Program-made: the position numbers and the translations under genes
NCBI RefSeq assembly: GCF_034670185.1
Contig: NZ_JAXMNY010000003.1
Coordinates: 62,001 to 126,000 of the forward strand
Source of the DNA: Nisaea sp.
GTDB lineage: Bacteria > Pseudomonadota > Alphaproteobacteria > Thalassobaculales > Thalassobaculaceae
Length of the DNA stretch: 64,000 nucleotides
Reading direction: 5' to 3'
Shown here: piece after piece, positions 9,728-19,327 of the stretch
Numbering within the stretch: the stretch's first letter is position 1
How the letters are laid out: each line of letters opens with the position of its first letter
Notes under the pieces: generated by a model
Databases searched by the model: none
The model's input: the letters and a program-made list of their open reading frames with translations, nothing else
What the model was told of the DNA's origin: nothing

Positions 9728-10284
9728 GCGGGGCGCGCGCCAAAACGGGATCGGTCCAGGCGGTATCAAGTTGGGTCGAGCGGTTTGCCGATCTGGTGCC
9801 GAAAGACGTTGAGGTCCTCGATGTCGCCTGCGGCGCGGGGCGTCACGGCCGGTTCTTTCGCAGCCGGGGGAACCCGGTTGTCATGTTGGACCGGAACATC
9901 GCGCCCGTCGCCGATATGGCCGCCGACCCGGACGTTCAGCTTGTCGCATTCGATTTGGAAGCCGGACGACCCTGGCCGCTTGCCGACCGTCGGTTCGGCT
10001 GTGTTGTCGTGACGAACTATCTGCACCGGCCGATCATGCGGGATATCGTTGCGGCTGTTGCTCCGGGTGGGATGCTGATCTACGAGACTTTCGCCAGAGG
10101 TAACGAAGCTTTTGGCCGGCCGAAAAATCCGGATTTCCTGCTGCACAATGAAGAACTCCTGATTTTATGCAGGCCTGAACTCAGGGTTATCGCATTTGAA
10201 GACCTGACGGTAACCGTTCCGGCGCCAGCCTGTATCCAGCGGATCGCGGCGGTCAGAAATATGCCCCAGATAGCTGATAATTAA
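9724..10284 (+). CDS. Small class I SAM-dependent methyltransferase
   Basis: The 186-residue protein has a Rossmann methyltransferase fold: VEVLDVACGAGRHGRFFRSRG is motif I, PVVMLDRNIAPV the acidic loop, LVAFDLEAGRPWPL motif II and VVTNYLHRPIM motif IV. YETFARGNEAFGRPKNPDFL is characteristic of a small alphaproteobacterial/TehB-like group. The substrate is not predictable. Its ATG overlaps the stop of the aminotransferase-SDR gene by 4 bases, so translation is coupled. This suggests that the partner is the SDR half of that fusion. Confidence 0.85.
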   Translation: MSGARAKTGSVQAVSSWVERFADLVPKDVEVLDVACGAGRHGRFFRSRGNPVVMLDRNIAPVADMAADPDVQLVAFDLEAGRPWPLADRRFGCVVVTNYLHRPIMRDIVAAVAPGGMLIYETFARGNEAFGRPKNPDFLLHNEELLILCRPELRVIAFEDLTVTVPAPACIQRIAAVRNMPQIADN

Positions 10285-10510
10285 TCTCACCGCGGTTAGG
10301 TATGGTTGGGCATGGTGAGAATTCATGATTGAAAAACGCGCATACGCCCTACGGGACGTTGCGGGGCTTGGCCTTGTCACATACGCTTTGGTGCTATGCT
10401 GCAAGAATAATCAGCGCCTAAAATAGCGCAAACAGAGCGAGGCGGGCCGGATCTGGGTGACGGCTGGAACCGGAACGAAAGGAACAAGGGGGTGGCTTGG
10501 AGTTGTGTCG

Positions 10511-10530
10511 GACGATGAAAAATCATCGTC
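10511..10530 (+). other. Perfect hairpin in leader of PAS gene
   Basis: GACGATGA and TCATCGTC form a perfect 8-base-pair stem around a four-A loop, about 45 bases before the PAS-gene start. No T-run follows on either strand, so it is not a typical terminator. It could be a leader structure or an operator. The rest of the 291-base gap 10285-10575 shows nothing else I can support. Confidence 0.4.
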
Positions 10531-10575
10531 GGCCATCCATAGCCACGGCGCATGGCAACGCCGATGGAGGGGAAT

Positions 10576-11052
10576 ATGATATTGGATTTTAAACCGGACA
10601 GACGTTTCGCGCAGGCGGAGCCGTTGTCCCCGGTATTACGGGATCTGAGACTCTATTGGGACTTCTCCCGTGCTCAGCTGACCCTTCCACTTTCCGAGAA
10701 CCTGTTTATCTCCGATCTTGTTGACGAGATGCCCTATGTGCTGCTCGTCTATGGAGAAAATTCCAGATTTCAGGTTGAGTTCGCAGGCGATACCGCCGGC
10801 GGTTTGCTGGGCGGGACCCCGATCGGCGCGACAACCGAGCCTGACGGCGGTTTGCCGGGCGAACTAACCCGCTGTATTCTCGCGGCGGTAAAGAGCCAGG
10901 AACCGGCTTCGGGTTCCATAGGCGGAATGCAGATCCTTTGCCTGCCATTCAGCGGAGAATTCGGCGCGGTCGATGTCGTTCTGGTCGGTCTGGTCAGTGT
11001 CGACAACGAGGCAGCCCGCACTGGCGGGACGGTTATTTCACTCGTTCGCTAG
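10576..11052 (+). CDS. Putative PAS-type sensory protein (PAS_5-like)
   Basis: The 158-residue protein carries one domain. The pattern LRLYWDFSRAQLTLP ... LVDEMPYVLLVYGENSRFQVEFAG resembles the PAS_5 family of single-domain alphaproteobacterial proteins, whose usual signature is a LxxYW helix followed by LLPxLxLVD and FRYRLVGT. The match is partial, since the central GT motif is replaced by AGDTAG, and the C-terminal half is divergent. No output domain is present. The ATG at 10576 is preferred over 10552 because GGAGGGG lies 3-9 bases upstream. It converges on secA. Confidence 0.6.
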   Translation: MILDFKPDRRFAQAEPLSPVLRDLRLYWDFSRAQLTLPLSENLFISDLVDEMPYVLLVYGENSRFQVEFAGDTAGGLLGGTPIGATTEPDGGLPGELTRCILAAVKSQEPASGSIGGMQILCLPFSGEFGAVDVVLVGLVSVDNEAARTGGTVISLVR

Positions 11053-11085
11053 GCCGTATGACGCTTTTCCGCTTCTGCTGCACGA

Positions 11086-13806
11086 TCAGAGTTTACCGTG
11101 GCACTGCTTGAATTTTTTACCAGATCCACAGGGGCATGCAGCATTCCGCTGAACCTTGCCCCAGGTCGACGGGTCCTGTGGGTCGACGCTGACCGCACTT
11201 TGCCGGGACCGGACCATGGTTTCCCCGTCCGCTGAATCGCCTTCTGCGCCTTTGGCAAGGGCAGGATCTTCACGGCCCTCATGCATTTCCGCTGCGGCAC
11301 GCTCCGCCGCCATGCGCGCTTCCATTTCCTCAGGTGTCGCCTGGATGCGGATCTCGAGATGGGAGAGCACACCACAGACAGTCTCGCGCAGACCGGTCAG
11401 CATGCCGTCGAACAGATTGAAGGCTTCGCGTTTGTATTCGTTCAGCGGGTCCTTCTGGGCATAGGCGCGCAGATTGATACCCTGGCGCAAGTGGTCGAGA
11501 GACAGCAGGTGCTCTTTCCACTGCTGATCCAGGATCTGCAGCAGCAGGCTCTTTTCCGCCATGCGCAGGACTTCGGGGCCGTAATTAGCGGCTTTTTCGG
11601 CCATTGCACGGTCCGACGCTTTGGTGATCCGCTCGAGGATTTCCTGATCGGCGATGCCTTCTTCCGCGGCCCATTCAGTCACGGGAAGGTCGAGCGCGAG
11701 CAGCCGCAGGCATTCCTCATGCAGGGCTGGAATATCCCATTGCTCGGAATAGGCGCCTTCCGGAATGCAACGGGCGACCATATTCTCGATCACCTCGTGT
11801 CGCATGTCGGCGACCGTCGCGGCGATTTCCTCCGCGCGCATGATGTCCTTGCGCTGCTCGAAGATCACCTTCCGCTGATCGTTCATGACGTCGTCGTATT
11901 TCAGTAGCTGCTTGCGGATGTCGAAGTTACGGGCTTCGACTTTCTGCTGGGCTTTCTCGAGGGCCTTGTTGATCCAGCTATGGACGATCGCCTCGCCCTT
12001 CTCCAGGCCGAGACGCTGCAGCATGCCGTCCATGCGCTCGGAGCCGAAGATCCGCATCAGGTCGTCTTCGAGGGACAGGAAGAACTTGGAGGCGCCCGGA
12101 TCGCCCTGACGGCCGGAACGGCCACGCAGCTGGTTATCGATGCGCCGGCTTTCATGTCGCTCGGTGCCGATGACATAGAGGCCGCCGGCCTCCAGAACTT
12201 TTTTCTTCGCCACCTCGACCTCGGCTCGGATAGCCTCGACCTTTGCCGGAACGGCGTCTTCACCGAGTTCCAGCGCGATCCGCATGTCGGCGTTGCCGCC
12301 GAGCTGAATGTCGGTGCCGCGGCCCGCCATGTTTGTGGCGATGGTGATTGCGCCCGGCTGACCAGCCTGGGCGACAATCGTCGCTTCCTGCTCGTGGAAG
12401 CGGGCGTTCAGGACCTTGTGCTCGATCCGGCGCTTGTTCATCAGGCCGGAGAGCAACTCCGATTTCTCGATGGAAACCGTTCCGACCAGCACCGGCTGAC
12501 CCTTTTCGCGGCATTCCGCGATGGTGTCGATGATGGCGTCCCACTTCTCCTCGGCCGTGCGATAGACCTCGTCATCATAGTCTTTCCGCGCGATAGGAAC
12601 GTTGGTCGGCATCTCGACGACTTCGAGATTGTAGATTTCAGCGAACTCGGCAGCCTCGGTCATGGCCGTGCCGGTCATGCCGCCCAGCTTCGGATAGAGG
12701 CGGAAATAGTTCTGGAAGGTGATCGAGGCCAAGGTCTGGTTCTCGTTCTGGATGGTCACCTGTTCCTTGGCTTCAAGCGCCTGATGCAGTCCCTCGGAAT
12801 AGCGTCTGCCTTCCATCGCCCGGCCAGTGAACTCATCGATGATGACGACCTTGTCGTCCTTGACGATGTAATCCGTGTCCTTGGCGAAAAGATGGTGCGC
12901 GCGGAGCGCCTGGTTGGCGTGGTGCACCAGTGAGATGTTGTTGATGTCGTAGAGCCCGCCATCTTCCAGCATGCCGGCGTCGCGCAGCAGCTCTTCGATA
13001 TGCTCTTGGCCGACCTCGGTGAAGGCGACGGTGCGCTGCTTCTCGTCTTTTTCGTAATCTTCCGGAACGAGCCCGGGGATCACGGTGTTCATGGCTGTGT
13101 AGGTGACTGAACTGTCCTCGGCCGGGCCGGAGATGATCAGCGGAGTCCGCGCCTCATCGACCAGGATCGAGTCGACTTCATCAACGATGGCGAAATTGAA
13201 GTCGCGCTGGACCATGTCCTCCAGCCGGAATTTCATATTGTCGCGCAGATAGTCGAAGCCGAATTCGTTGTTCGTGCCGTAGGTCACATCGGACGCATAG
13301 GCCGCCTTGCGCTCCGCGTCGTTCAGCCCGTGCACGATGCAGCCGGTCGACAGACCGAGGAAGTTGTAGATCTGGCTCATCCAGCCGGCGTCACGTTTGG
13401 CCAGATAATCGTTCACGGTAACAACGTGGACGCCCTTGCCCTCGATGGCGTTCAGGTAGACCGCAAGCGTGGCGACAAGAGTCTTGCCCTCGCCGGTCTT
13501 CATCTCCGCGATCCGGCCCTGATGCAGCACCAGGCCGCCGAGCAGCTGAACATCGAAATGCCTTTGTCCGAGCGTCCGCTTGGCCGCCTCGCGGACGGTC
13601 GCGAAGGCTTCGGGCAGGATGTCGTCGAGACTCTCCCCCGCTTTCAGGCGTTCCCGAAAGGCATCGGTTTTCGCGGCCAGCGCCGCATCATCGAGCGCAA
13701 GAAAATCCGGCTCAAGCGCGTTCACCGCATCGACGGTTTTCTGTAACCGTTTGAGTGTCCGCTCGTTTTCGGAGCCGAAGAGGGCCTTGGCGAGTGAGCC
13801 GAGCAT
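11086..13806 (-). CDS. secA: Preprotein translocase ATPase SecA
   Basis: SecA is the motor that drives preproteins through SecYEG. The 906-residue product has the first nucleotide-binding domain with Walker A in [20 protein letters not shown], Walker B in [19 protein letters not shown], the preprotein cross-linking domain, NBD2 ([27 protein letters not shown]), the helical scaffold, and a C-terminal SEC-C zinc motif ([14 protein letters not shown]) that binds SecB. The ATG at 13806 follows AGAGG at a good distance and begins the conserved [16 protein letters not shown]. An upstream in-frame ATG at 13842 is less likely. Transcribed alone and away from lldD. Confidence 0.97.
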   Translation of the reverse strand: MLGSLAKALFGSENERTLKRLQKTVDAVNALEPDFLALDDAALAAKTDAFRERLKAGESLDDILPEAFATVREAAKRTLGQRHFDVQLLGGLVLHQGRIAEMKTGEGKTLVATLAVYLNAIEGKGVHVVTVNDYLAKRDAGWMSQIYNFLGLSTGCIVHGLNDAERKAAYASDVTYGTNNEFGFDYLRDNMKFRLEDMVQRDFNFAIVDEVDSILVDEARTPLIISGPAEDSSVTYTAMNTVIPGLVPEDYEKDEKQRTVAFTEVGQEHIEELLRDAGMLEDGGLYDINNISLVHHANQALRAHHLFAKDTDYIVKDDKVVIIDEFTGRAMEGRRYSEGLHQALEAKEQVTIQNENQTLASITFQNYFRLYPKLGGMTGTAMTEAAEFAEIYNLEVVEMPTNVPIARKDYDDEVYRTAEEKWDAIIDTIAECREKGQPVLVGTVSIEKSELLSGLMNKRRIEHKVLNARFHEQEATIVAQAGQPGAITIATNMAGRGTDIQLGGNADMRIALELGEDAVPAKVEAIRAEVEVAKKKVLEAGGLYVIGTERHESRRIDNQLRGRSGRQGDPGASKFFLSLEDDLMRIFGSERMDGMLQRLGLEKGEAIVHSWINKALEKAQQKVEARNFDIRKQLLKYDDVMNDQRKVIFEQRKDIMRAEEIAATVADMRHEVIENMVARCIPEGAYSEQWDIPALHEECLRLLALDLPVTEWAAEEGIADQEILERITKASDRAMAEKAANYGPEVLRMAEKSLLLQILDQQWKEHLLSLDHLRQGINLRAYAQKDPLNEYKREAFNLFDGMLTGLRETVCGVLSHLEIRIQATPEEMEARMAAERAAAEMHEGREDPALAKGAEGDSADGETMVRSRQSAVSVDPQDPSTWGKVQRNAACPCGSGKKFKQCHGKL

Positions 13807-14129
13807 GCCGACCTCTGAAAAGGTAAAGAATATCCGGGACATTCCCGGCTGGCTGACAGATAGGGGCTAGCGCAAACTCTGTCAACGCGGGCGGTCCGCC
13901 GCGCCCGTTGGCGGGCGGCGCAATTCGTCGGGGCTGCGGCTTTACGCGCCGATTGGTGCTCGGAACGGAATTGGCAGAGTGGCGATGCTAAATGTCCGTT
14001 CTGTCTTCTTCAAACCTTGGTCCTGGCCCCATGTGTCGGCATCAAGCGGGCAGATTCCGATTACAAGATTCCCAGCCATGTACTAGCACTGTCCGAAGCT
14101 GTTAGTGCCGATACGGGGAGCAGGGACGG
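13807..14129. other. Intergenic region between divergent secA and lldD-like gene
   Basis: These 323 bases separate two divergent genes and must carry both promoters. The secA-proximal part (about 13880-13925) is very GC-rich with overlapping inverted repeats such as CGGGCG/CGCCCG. Near the other end, GCACT (14086-14090) and AGTGC (14104-14108) form a weak inverted repeat. A strong purine-rich ribosome binding site (GGGGAGCAGGG) precedes the lldD-like ATG. I see no gene or RNA here. Confidence 0.5.
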
Positions 14130-15275
14130 ATGAGACTTTCGGATTGTCACAATTTTCATGATTTTCGCGCGTTGGCTCGCCGCCGCCTGCCCGGTCCGAT
14201 CTTCAATTATATCGATGGGGCCGCTGATGACGAGGTGACCTACCGGCGTAATACGGAGAGTTTCGAGCGCTGCGACCTGGTGCCGAACATCCTGCGCGGG
14301 GTGGAGGATGTCGATATGTCGGTGACGGTGATGGGGCAGAAGCTCGCCATGCCGATCTATTGCTCGCCAACGGCCCTGCAGCGGCTCTTCCATCATGACG
14401 GTGAGCGGGCTGTGGCCGCGGCGGCTGCGAAGTTCGGGACCATGTTCGGGGTCTCCTCCCTCGGCACGGTCAGCCTCGAGGAATTGCGCCGCAAGCACGA
14501 CAACCCGCAATGCTACCAGTTCTACTTCCACAAGGACCGGGGCCTGAACAAGGCGATGATGGAGCGGGCCAAGGAAGCCGGCGTCAATGTCATGATGCTG
14601 ACCGTGGACAGCATTACCGGGGGTAACCGGGAGCGCGATCTCAGGACCGGCTTCTCCATTCCCTTCCGTCTGACCCTCGGCGGCATGCTGCAATTCGCCA
14701 TGAAGCCGATGTGGGGCATCAATTACGTCACGCACGAAGCCTTCAAGCTTCCGCAGCTGGACGAGCATGTGGATATGGGGGGCGGGGCGATGTCGATCGG
14801 GCGGTATTTCACCGAGATGCTCGATCCTTCTATGACCTGGGACGATGTTGCCAAGATGGTAGAGCTCTGGGACGGGCAGTTTTGCCTGAAGGGCGTGATG
14901 TCGGTCGAGGATGCGAAGCGCGCGGTCGAGATTGGCTGCACGGGGATCGTGATCTCGAACCATGGCGGCCGGCAGCTAGACGGCTCGCGCGCGCCGTTCG
15001 ATCAGCTGGACGAGATCGTGCAGGCGGTTGGCGACGAGATAGACGTCATCATGGATAGCGGTGTGCAGCGTGGCACTCACGTGCTGAAGGCGCTCTCGCT
15101 CGGTGCCAAGGCCGTCGGCGCGGGACGCTTCTATCTGTATCCGCTCGCGGCGGCCGGGCAGGCCGGTGTCGAACGGGCGCTGACGCTGATGAAGGCGGAA
15201 ATCGAGCGCGACATGCGGCTGATGGGCTGCAGCAGCGTCAAGGACCTGACGCAGAATTCCGTGGCATTTCGCTGA
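14130..15275 (+). CDS. lldD: FMN-dependent alpha-hydroxy-acid oxidase/dehydrogenase, L-lactate dehydrogenase-like
   Basis: This family oxidises (S)-2-hydroxy acids such as L-lactate through FMN. The 381 residues give the expected TIM barrel: FNYIDGAADDEVTYRRN, MPIYCSPTALQRLFHHDGE, FYFHKDRGLNKAMM, LTVDSITGGNRERDLRTGF, FCLKGVMSVEDAKRAV, and the active-site segment IVISNHGGRQLDGSRAP with the catalytic His and substrate-binding Arg, then VIMDSGVQRGTHVLKAL for FMN phosphate. Substrate assignment to lactate is by family resemblance only; mandelate or glycolate are alternatives. It stands alone between secA and an unknown gene, outside any lactate operon visible here. Confidence 0.88.
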   Translation: MRLSDCHNFHDFRALARRRLPGPIFNYIDGAADDEVTYRRNTESFERCDLVPNILRGVEDVDMSVTVMGQKLAMPIYCSPTALQRLFHHDGERAVAAAAAKFGTMFGVSSLGTVSLEELRRKHDNPQCYQFYFHKDRGLNKAMMERAKEAGVNVMMLTVDSITGGNRERDLRTGFSIPFRLTLGGMLQFAMKPMWGINYVTHEAFKLPQLDEHVDMGGGAMSIGRYFTEMLDPSMTWDDVAKMVELWDGQFCLKGVMSVEDAKRAVEIGCTGIVISNHGGRQLDGSRAPFDQLDEIVQAVGDEIDVIMDSGVQRGTHVLKALSLGAKAVGAGRFYLYPLAAAGQAGVERALTLMKAEIERDMRLMGCSSVKDLTQNSVAFR

Positions 15276-15421
15276 GATAGACACGGCTGCGCTGTGTTCT
15301 GTCGGGCGGTTTGCTGCCATTAATCGCGCGGCGCAACGGGGTGTTCGTGGTATGGGTGTGAAATAAGCCGCAATACGTGATAGATTAGGCATTCATTTTA
15401 AAGAAAATCAATTTCTGGAGA

Positions 15422-15476
15422 TAATCGTAAATTACGATTAATTTAGATTAAAATTCGTTAATGCATTTGATGCATT
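15422..15476. promoter_or_regulatory. AT-rich palindrome cluster upstream of unknown gene
   Basis: Two palindromes lie just before the gene at 15496. The first is TAATCGTAA/TTACGATTA around a single A (15422-15440). The second is AATGCAT/ATGCATT around TTG (15460-15476). Between them, TTAA occurs three times at exactly 10-base spacing (15438, 15448, 15458), so on one helix face. This looks like a regulator-binding region in an otherwise GC-rich chromosome. The regulator is not identified. Confidence 0.45.
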
Positions 15477-15495
15477 GCCTAGAAAGGGTGAGCGC

Positions 15496-16410
15496 ATGAT
15501 TGATCGGATCACCGGATACACGTCCGGGGTGATCGCGCCGACAGCAGGGCGGAGAAGCCGCCAGGTTGCTGGAGAGGCGCTCAATCAGAGAGTTTTGCCG
15601 CGCCGTGAAGAACGGCGCGGCCGAAACAGTGCGAGCGATCAGGATTCCAATCATAACCGCAGGCAAAGCGATGCGGACGAAAGCGTTGTAGAGGTCCGTC
15701 TCTCCGGTGGGGCGGGTTCCACGTCAACGTATCCGCAAGCCCGGTCGCGGTCGCCCTATGCGGCAAATCCTTATGCGAATGCGACGGCCCCGTCTTCGTC
15801 ATCGAGTTCTGACGGTGTGCTGATTTCCCGGTCCACTGCGGTCCTGCTGACGGAGGATCTCAGCAGCCTGATCCGCCGCGCGGTCACCAATGTCGGGCTG
15901 CTCGTGCATGGTCTGATGCAGGTTCCGGATAGTGCCTCCCACGATGTTGAACGGCGTTTTCATATCGCCGCGCTGAGTGCGGTGCGGTTGGGGCGGGAGC
16001 GGTATCTTCGGAAGGCCGGCAGCGCGAACAGCAATCCGCGCGGGCTGGCGTTCGAAAACATTTCGGTGCGCTATGACGGGCTGCGCGGTACGGCGACAAT
16101 CGAGATCGGTGCGGCTGATTTTCTGGACCGCATCGACATGCGGGCGACCGGGGTTGTGTTCGATGTGCGCGGCAACGCCGCGGTGCATGATGCGCGTCCG
16201 GGAATTTTCGTCGATACCGGCGCACACGGAGCGGCCATCGCCAACAGGATCATCGAGACGGTCCGGCGGGATTTGCCGCTTTTTGGCGGAAGCGATGACA
16301 CAGAAGGCGCCATTGTCCTGATCCGCGCCGATAACAGCGATTTCTCGGATCACCGCGCTCCGGCGGAATGGCTGCGCTTCGATCTGATCCTGCCGTTCCG
16401 CAAGCCCTGA
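15496..16410 (+). CDS. Hypothetical protein with low-complexity N-terminus
   Basis: I do not recognise this 304-residue protein. The first 110 residues are basic and low-complexity (RREERRGRNSASDQ, a run of nine consecutive Ser/Ala-rich residues near ATAPSSSSSSDG), suggesting disorder. Residues about 115-304 look folded, with a helical segment (LTEDLSSLIRRAVTNVGLLVHGLMQ) followed by alternating strands (ENISVRYDGLRGTATIEIG, RATGVVFDVRGNAAV) and a conserved-looking end (WLRFDLILPFRKP). There is no signal peptide or membrane segment. The ATG at 15496 follows GAAAGGGTGAG. The promoter region contains unusual palindromes. With the lldD-like gene it separates secA from the parvulin-argJ group. Confidence 0.7.
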   Translation: MIDRITGYTSGVIAPTAGRRSRQVAGEALNQRVLPRREERRGRNSASDQDSNHNRRQSDADESVVEVRLSGGAGSTSTYPQARSRSPYAANPYANATAPSSSSSSDGVLISRSTAVLLTEDLSSLIRRAVTNVGLLVHGLMQVPDSASHDVERRFHIAALSAVRLGRERYLRKAGSANSNPRGLAFENISVRYDGLRGTATIEIGAADFLDRIDMRATGVVFDVRGNAAVHDARPGIFVDTGAHGAAIANRIIETVRRDLPLFGGSDDTEGAIVLIRADNSDFSDHRAPAEWLRFDLILPFRKP

Positions 16411-16571
16411 TATTCAGCCGCCGTTACCCGCGCATTTGTCATATTGCAGGCCGCAAACGCGTCTTGCCGCTCCCTGATCGATCTGATAGGGCTGCTCGTC
16501 GCGCGGAAGCCGGGCTCCCGCGCTATTTCAAGAACAAAGCGCGGGCCGAAGGTCCGGTGAAAGGCGCCTTA

Positions 16572-17504
16572 ATGAAACATCTCCGCTTCCGGTCAGCCCT
16601 GTGTGTCCCGGCTTTGCGTTTCTCGTTGACGGCACTGCTTCCAATCCTGGCCCTGAGCGCGATCCTGTCGGCCTTCCCAGCGGCCGCGCAGACCACAAAT
16701 GCCGCGCCCCAAACCAAACCGGCCGAGCAGGTAGCGATCGATCCGGCGACCACCGTCGTTGCGACCGTTGGCGGCGAGCCGATTTTTCTTTCGGAAATCC
16801 TTCAGCAGATCCAGCAGCTGCCGCAGCAGTATCAGCAGGCGCCGATGGAGCAGATCTATCCGCCGATGCTGGACCGGGCGATTGATTCGCGCCTGATCGC
16901 GGAAGCGGCGCGCAAAGCGGGGATTCAGGACCGGGACGAGGTCAAAGTCCGGGTGAAACAGGCTGAAACTGACATCATCTCCGAGGTCTATATGACCGAT
17001 ATTGTGAAGGATGCGGTGGACGAGGACGCGTTGCGCAAGCGCTACGAAGAGACGATCAAAGGCGATGCCGATGCAGGCGAGGAAGTTAAAGCCCGCCACA
17101 TCCTGGTCGCCAATGAAGACGATGCGAAAGCCATTATCGAAGAGCTGAAGAAAGGCGCCGATTTCGCCAAGCTCGCAGAGGAGAAATCCACCGGACCGTC
17201 CGGTTCCAGCGGTGGCGATCTCGGTTACTTCACGGCCGATGCCATGGTCCCGGCCTTCTCCGAGGCAGCCTTTGCCATGAAGGCGGGTGAATTCACGGAG
17301 GTGCCGGTGAAAACCCAGTTCGGCTGGCATATCATCAAGGTCGAAGACCGTCGTGCCGTGCAGCCGCCGAGCTTCGAGCAGGTGCAGCCCCAGCTGGCGC
17401 AGGACATGACCCGCGAAATCCTGACCAAGGCGGTCGAGGAGCTTCGCTCTGGTGTTGATATCAAGCGTTTCGGGCCGGACGGCTCCGAACTTCAGACGAA
17501 ATAG
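16572..17504 (+). CDS. Periplasmic parvulin-type peptidyl-prolyl cis-trans isomerase
   Basis: A 310-residue exported foldase of the SurA/PrsA kind. The N-terminus is a signal peptide (basic start MKHLRFRSAL, hydrophobic core, cleavage after AFPAAAQ). A SurA-like helical N domain (about 55-150) is followed by a complete parvulin domain: VKARHILVANEDDAKAIIEE, FAKLAEEKSTGPSGSSGGDL, GYFTADAMVPAFSEAAF and KTQFGWHIIKVEDRR. The ATG at 16572 is chosen because it starts the signal peptide, although the frame is open from 16368. It lies 21 bases before argJ, a pairing I recall from many alphaproteobacteria, where secA is often adjacent too. Confidence 0.9.
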   Translation: MKHLRFRSALCVPALRFSLTALLPILALSAILSAFPAAAQTTNAAPQTKPAEQVAIDPATTVVATVGGEPIFLSEILQQIQQLPQQYQQAPMEQIYPPMLDRAIDSRLIAEAARKAGIQDRDEVKVRVKQAETDIISEVYMTDIVKDAVDEDALRKRYEETIKGDADAGEEVKARHILVANEDDAKAIIEELKKGADFAKLAEEKSTGPSGSSGGDLGYFTADAMVPAFSEAAFAMKAGEFTEVPVKTQFGWHIIKVEDRRAVQPPSFEQVQPQLAQDMTREILTKAVEELRSGVDIKRFGPDGSELQTK

Positions 17505-17525
17505 TCTTTTCACAGGACCCCGATC

Positions 17526-18758
17526 ATGACCGACCAGGTTTCGCCGCTCGCTCCAGCCTCTTTTCCAACACTTCCGGCAATTGCCGGCGTGCGTACAGCC
17601 ACGGTTTTGTCCGGGATCAAATACAAGAACCGGGACGACGTGCTGGTTGCCGAGCTTGCGCCCGGCACCACCGTCGCCGGAACGCTGACGCGTTCCACGA
17701 CACCGGGCGCGCCCGTGACCTGGTGCAGGGACATCCTTGCCAAAGGCAGTGGGCGCGGCCTCGTCGTCAATGCCGGAAACGCGAATGTCTTCACCGGTGC
17801 CATTGGTGATGCATCGGTGCGGGAAACCGCATCTGCGGCGGCGGGTGTGCTCGGCTGCGCGCCGGATGAGGTGTTCATCGCCTCAACCGGGGTGATTGGC
17901 GAGATCCTGCCGCATGACAAGATCATCGCCAAACTGCCGGATGCGAAAGCCAAGCTGACCGAAGGTGGCTGGGACGCGGCGGCGGGCGCGATCCGCACGA
18001 CGGATACCTTTGCGAAGGGCGCTAGTGCCACGGCCGAGATCGGCGGCAAAACGGTAACCATCGCCGGTATCGCCAAGGGCTCCGGCATGGTGCAGCCGAA
18101 CATGGCCACGATGCTGAGCTTCGTCTTCACCGATGCGGCGGTTCCGGCGGCAATCCTGCAGGAGATTCTTTCTCCGGCGGTCGACAGGACCTTCAATTCC
18201 ATTACCGTCGACAGCGATACATCGACCAGCGACACCCTGTTGCTGTTCGCGACTGGTGCTGCCGGGAACGCGGCTCCGGCCTCGGCGTCGGATCCGGCAC
18301 TTGATAGCTTCAAGCAGGCCTTGGAATCGGTCCTGCGCGAGCTGGCCCTGCTCGTGGTGCGGGACGGTGAGGGCGCGCAGAAGCTGATTGAGGTGCGCGT
18401 TACCGGCGCTGTCTCCGATGACTCCGCGCGCAAGATCGCGCTCTCGATTGCCAATTCACCGCTGGTGAAGACGGCCATCGCGGGCGAGGACGCGAACTGG
18501 GGACGAGTGGTCATGGCCGTCGGCAAGTCCGAACAGCCGATCGATGTCTCCAGGATCAGTATCGGCTTCGGCGGTGTCGATATTGCCGTCGATGGCAAGC
18601 GGAACCCGAATTATGACGAAGCGCCGGTCGCCGCCCATCTGAAGGGGCAGGAAATCGGCATTGATGTTTGCGTCGGTGCCGGAGACGGTACCGCGACCGT
18701 CTGGACCTGTGACTTGACCCACGGCTATATCAGCATCAACGCGGATTACCGGAGCTAG
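17526..18758 (+). CDS. argJ: Bifunctional glutamate N-acetyltransferase / N-acetylglutamate synthase
   Basis: ArgJ recycles the acetyl group in arginine synthesis by moving it from acetylornithine to glutamate, and can also acetylate glutamate from acetyl-CoA. The 410 residues include NAGNANVFTGAIGDASV, the self-cleavage region KGSGMVQPNMATMLSF where Thr195 becomes the nucleophile at the start of the beta chain, and the C-terminal FGGVDIAVDGKRNPNYDE. An N-Ntn type autoprocessing into two chains is expected. It sits between the parvulin and a GNAT gene on the same strand. Confidence 0.96.
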   Translation: MTDQVSPLAPASFPTLPAIAGVRTATVLSGIKYKNRDDVLVAELAPGTTVAGTLTRSTTPGAPVTWCRDILAKGSGRGLVVNAGNANVFTGAIGDASVRETASAAAGVLGCAPDEVFIASTGVIGEILPHDKIIAKLPDAKAKLTEGGWDAAAGAIRTTDTFAKGASATAEIGGKTVTIAGIAKGSGMVQPNMATMLSFVFTDAAVPAAILQEILSPAVDRTFNSITVDSDTSTSDTLLLFATGAAGNAAPASASDPALDSFKQALESVLRELALLVVRDGEGAQKLIEVRVTGAVSDDSARKIALSIANSPLVKTAIAGEDANWGRVVMAVGKSEQPIDVSRISIGFGGVDIAVDGKRNPNYDEAPVAAHLKGQEIGIDVCVGAGDGTATVWTCDLTHGYISINADYRS

Positions 18759-18769
18759 GGTTCCGTCCG

Positions 18770-19327
18770 ATGGAAAGCGTGACGACGGAACGGCTCGCCT
18801 TCCGGGCTCCGGAGCCTAGTGATGGCGATGTGCTCTACGCGCTGATGAACGATTTCGGCATCGTCAGATATCTGACCTCTGTTCCGTGGCCCTACACGCG
18901 TCCGGATGCCGATATCTATATCGAACGTGCGCGGGCCGGGCGTGCGGAGGAAAAGGGACTCTATTACCTGATCCTCGACCGGGATGCGTCGGAGCCTGTC
19001 GGCACCATCGACCTGCGTTTCGACCCGGAAGAAACAGCTCATTTCGGCTACTGGCTCGCCACACCGGTCTGGGGGCGGGGCTATGCCAGCGAAGCGCTTG
19101 CAGCCCTGCTCGATTTCGGCTTCGGTGCGCTCGGGCTGAGGCGGATCTGGGGCGCGGCGATGCCGGACAACCCGGCCTCGATCCGGGTGATGGAGAAATG
19201 CGGGCTTGCCCATGCCGGCACAATGCTTGTGAAGCGCCCGAATTTCGGTGATGAGGTTGATATGATGCAGCTCGACATGCTGCGTTCCGACTGGCAGGCG
19301 CGCGGCGGGAAGGTTGTGCCGGTATGA
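18770..19327 (+). CDS. GNAT family N-acetyltransferase (RimJ/RimL type)
   Basis: A 185-residue single-domain acetyltransferase. TERLAFRAPEPSDGDVLYALMND is the typical RimJ-like start, FGYWLATPVWGRGYASEAL contains the acetyl-CoA pyrophosphate loop (RGYASEA in place of the QGxGxG/A pattern), and AMPDNPASIRVMEKCGLAH is the conserved C-terminal motif. The acceptor could be a ribosomal protein N-terminus or a small amine. It starts 11 bases after argJ and overlaps mutT by 4 bases, so the three are likely one transcript. Confidence 0.85.
   Translation: MESVTTERLAFRAPEPSDGDVLYALMNDFGIVRYLTSVPWPYTRPDADIYIERARAGRAEEKGLYYLILDRDASEPVGTIDLRFDPEETAHFGYWLATPVWGRGYASEALAALLDFGFGALGLRRIWGAAMPDNPASIRVMEKCGLAHAGTMLVKRPNFGDEVDMMQLDMLRSDWQARGGKVVPV

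Noticed and set aside
10325..10423. Short open frame of about 31 codons after the methyltransferase gene
   Set aside because: It lacks a convincing ribosome binding site and any recognisable feature; it is too short to support.
15281..15297. Terminator after the lldD-like gene
   Set aside because: ACACGGC/GCTGTGT forms a stem with one G-T pair, but no U-run follows, so it does not meet the intrinsic terminator pattern.
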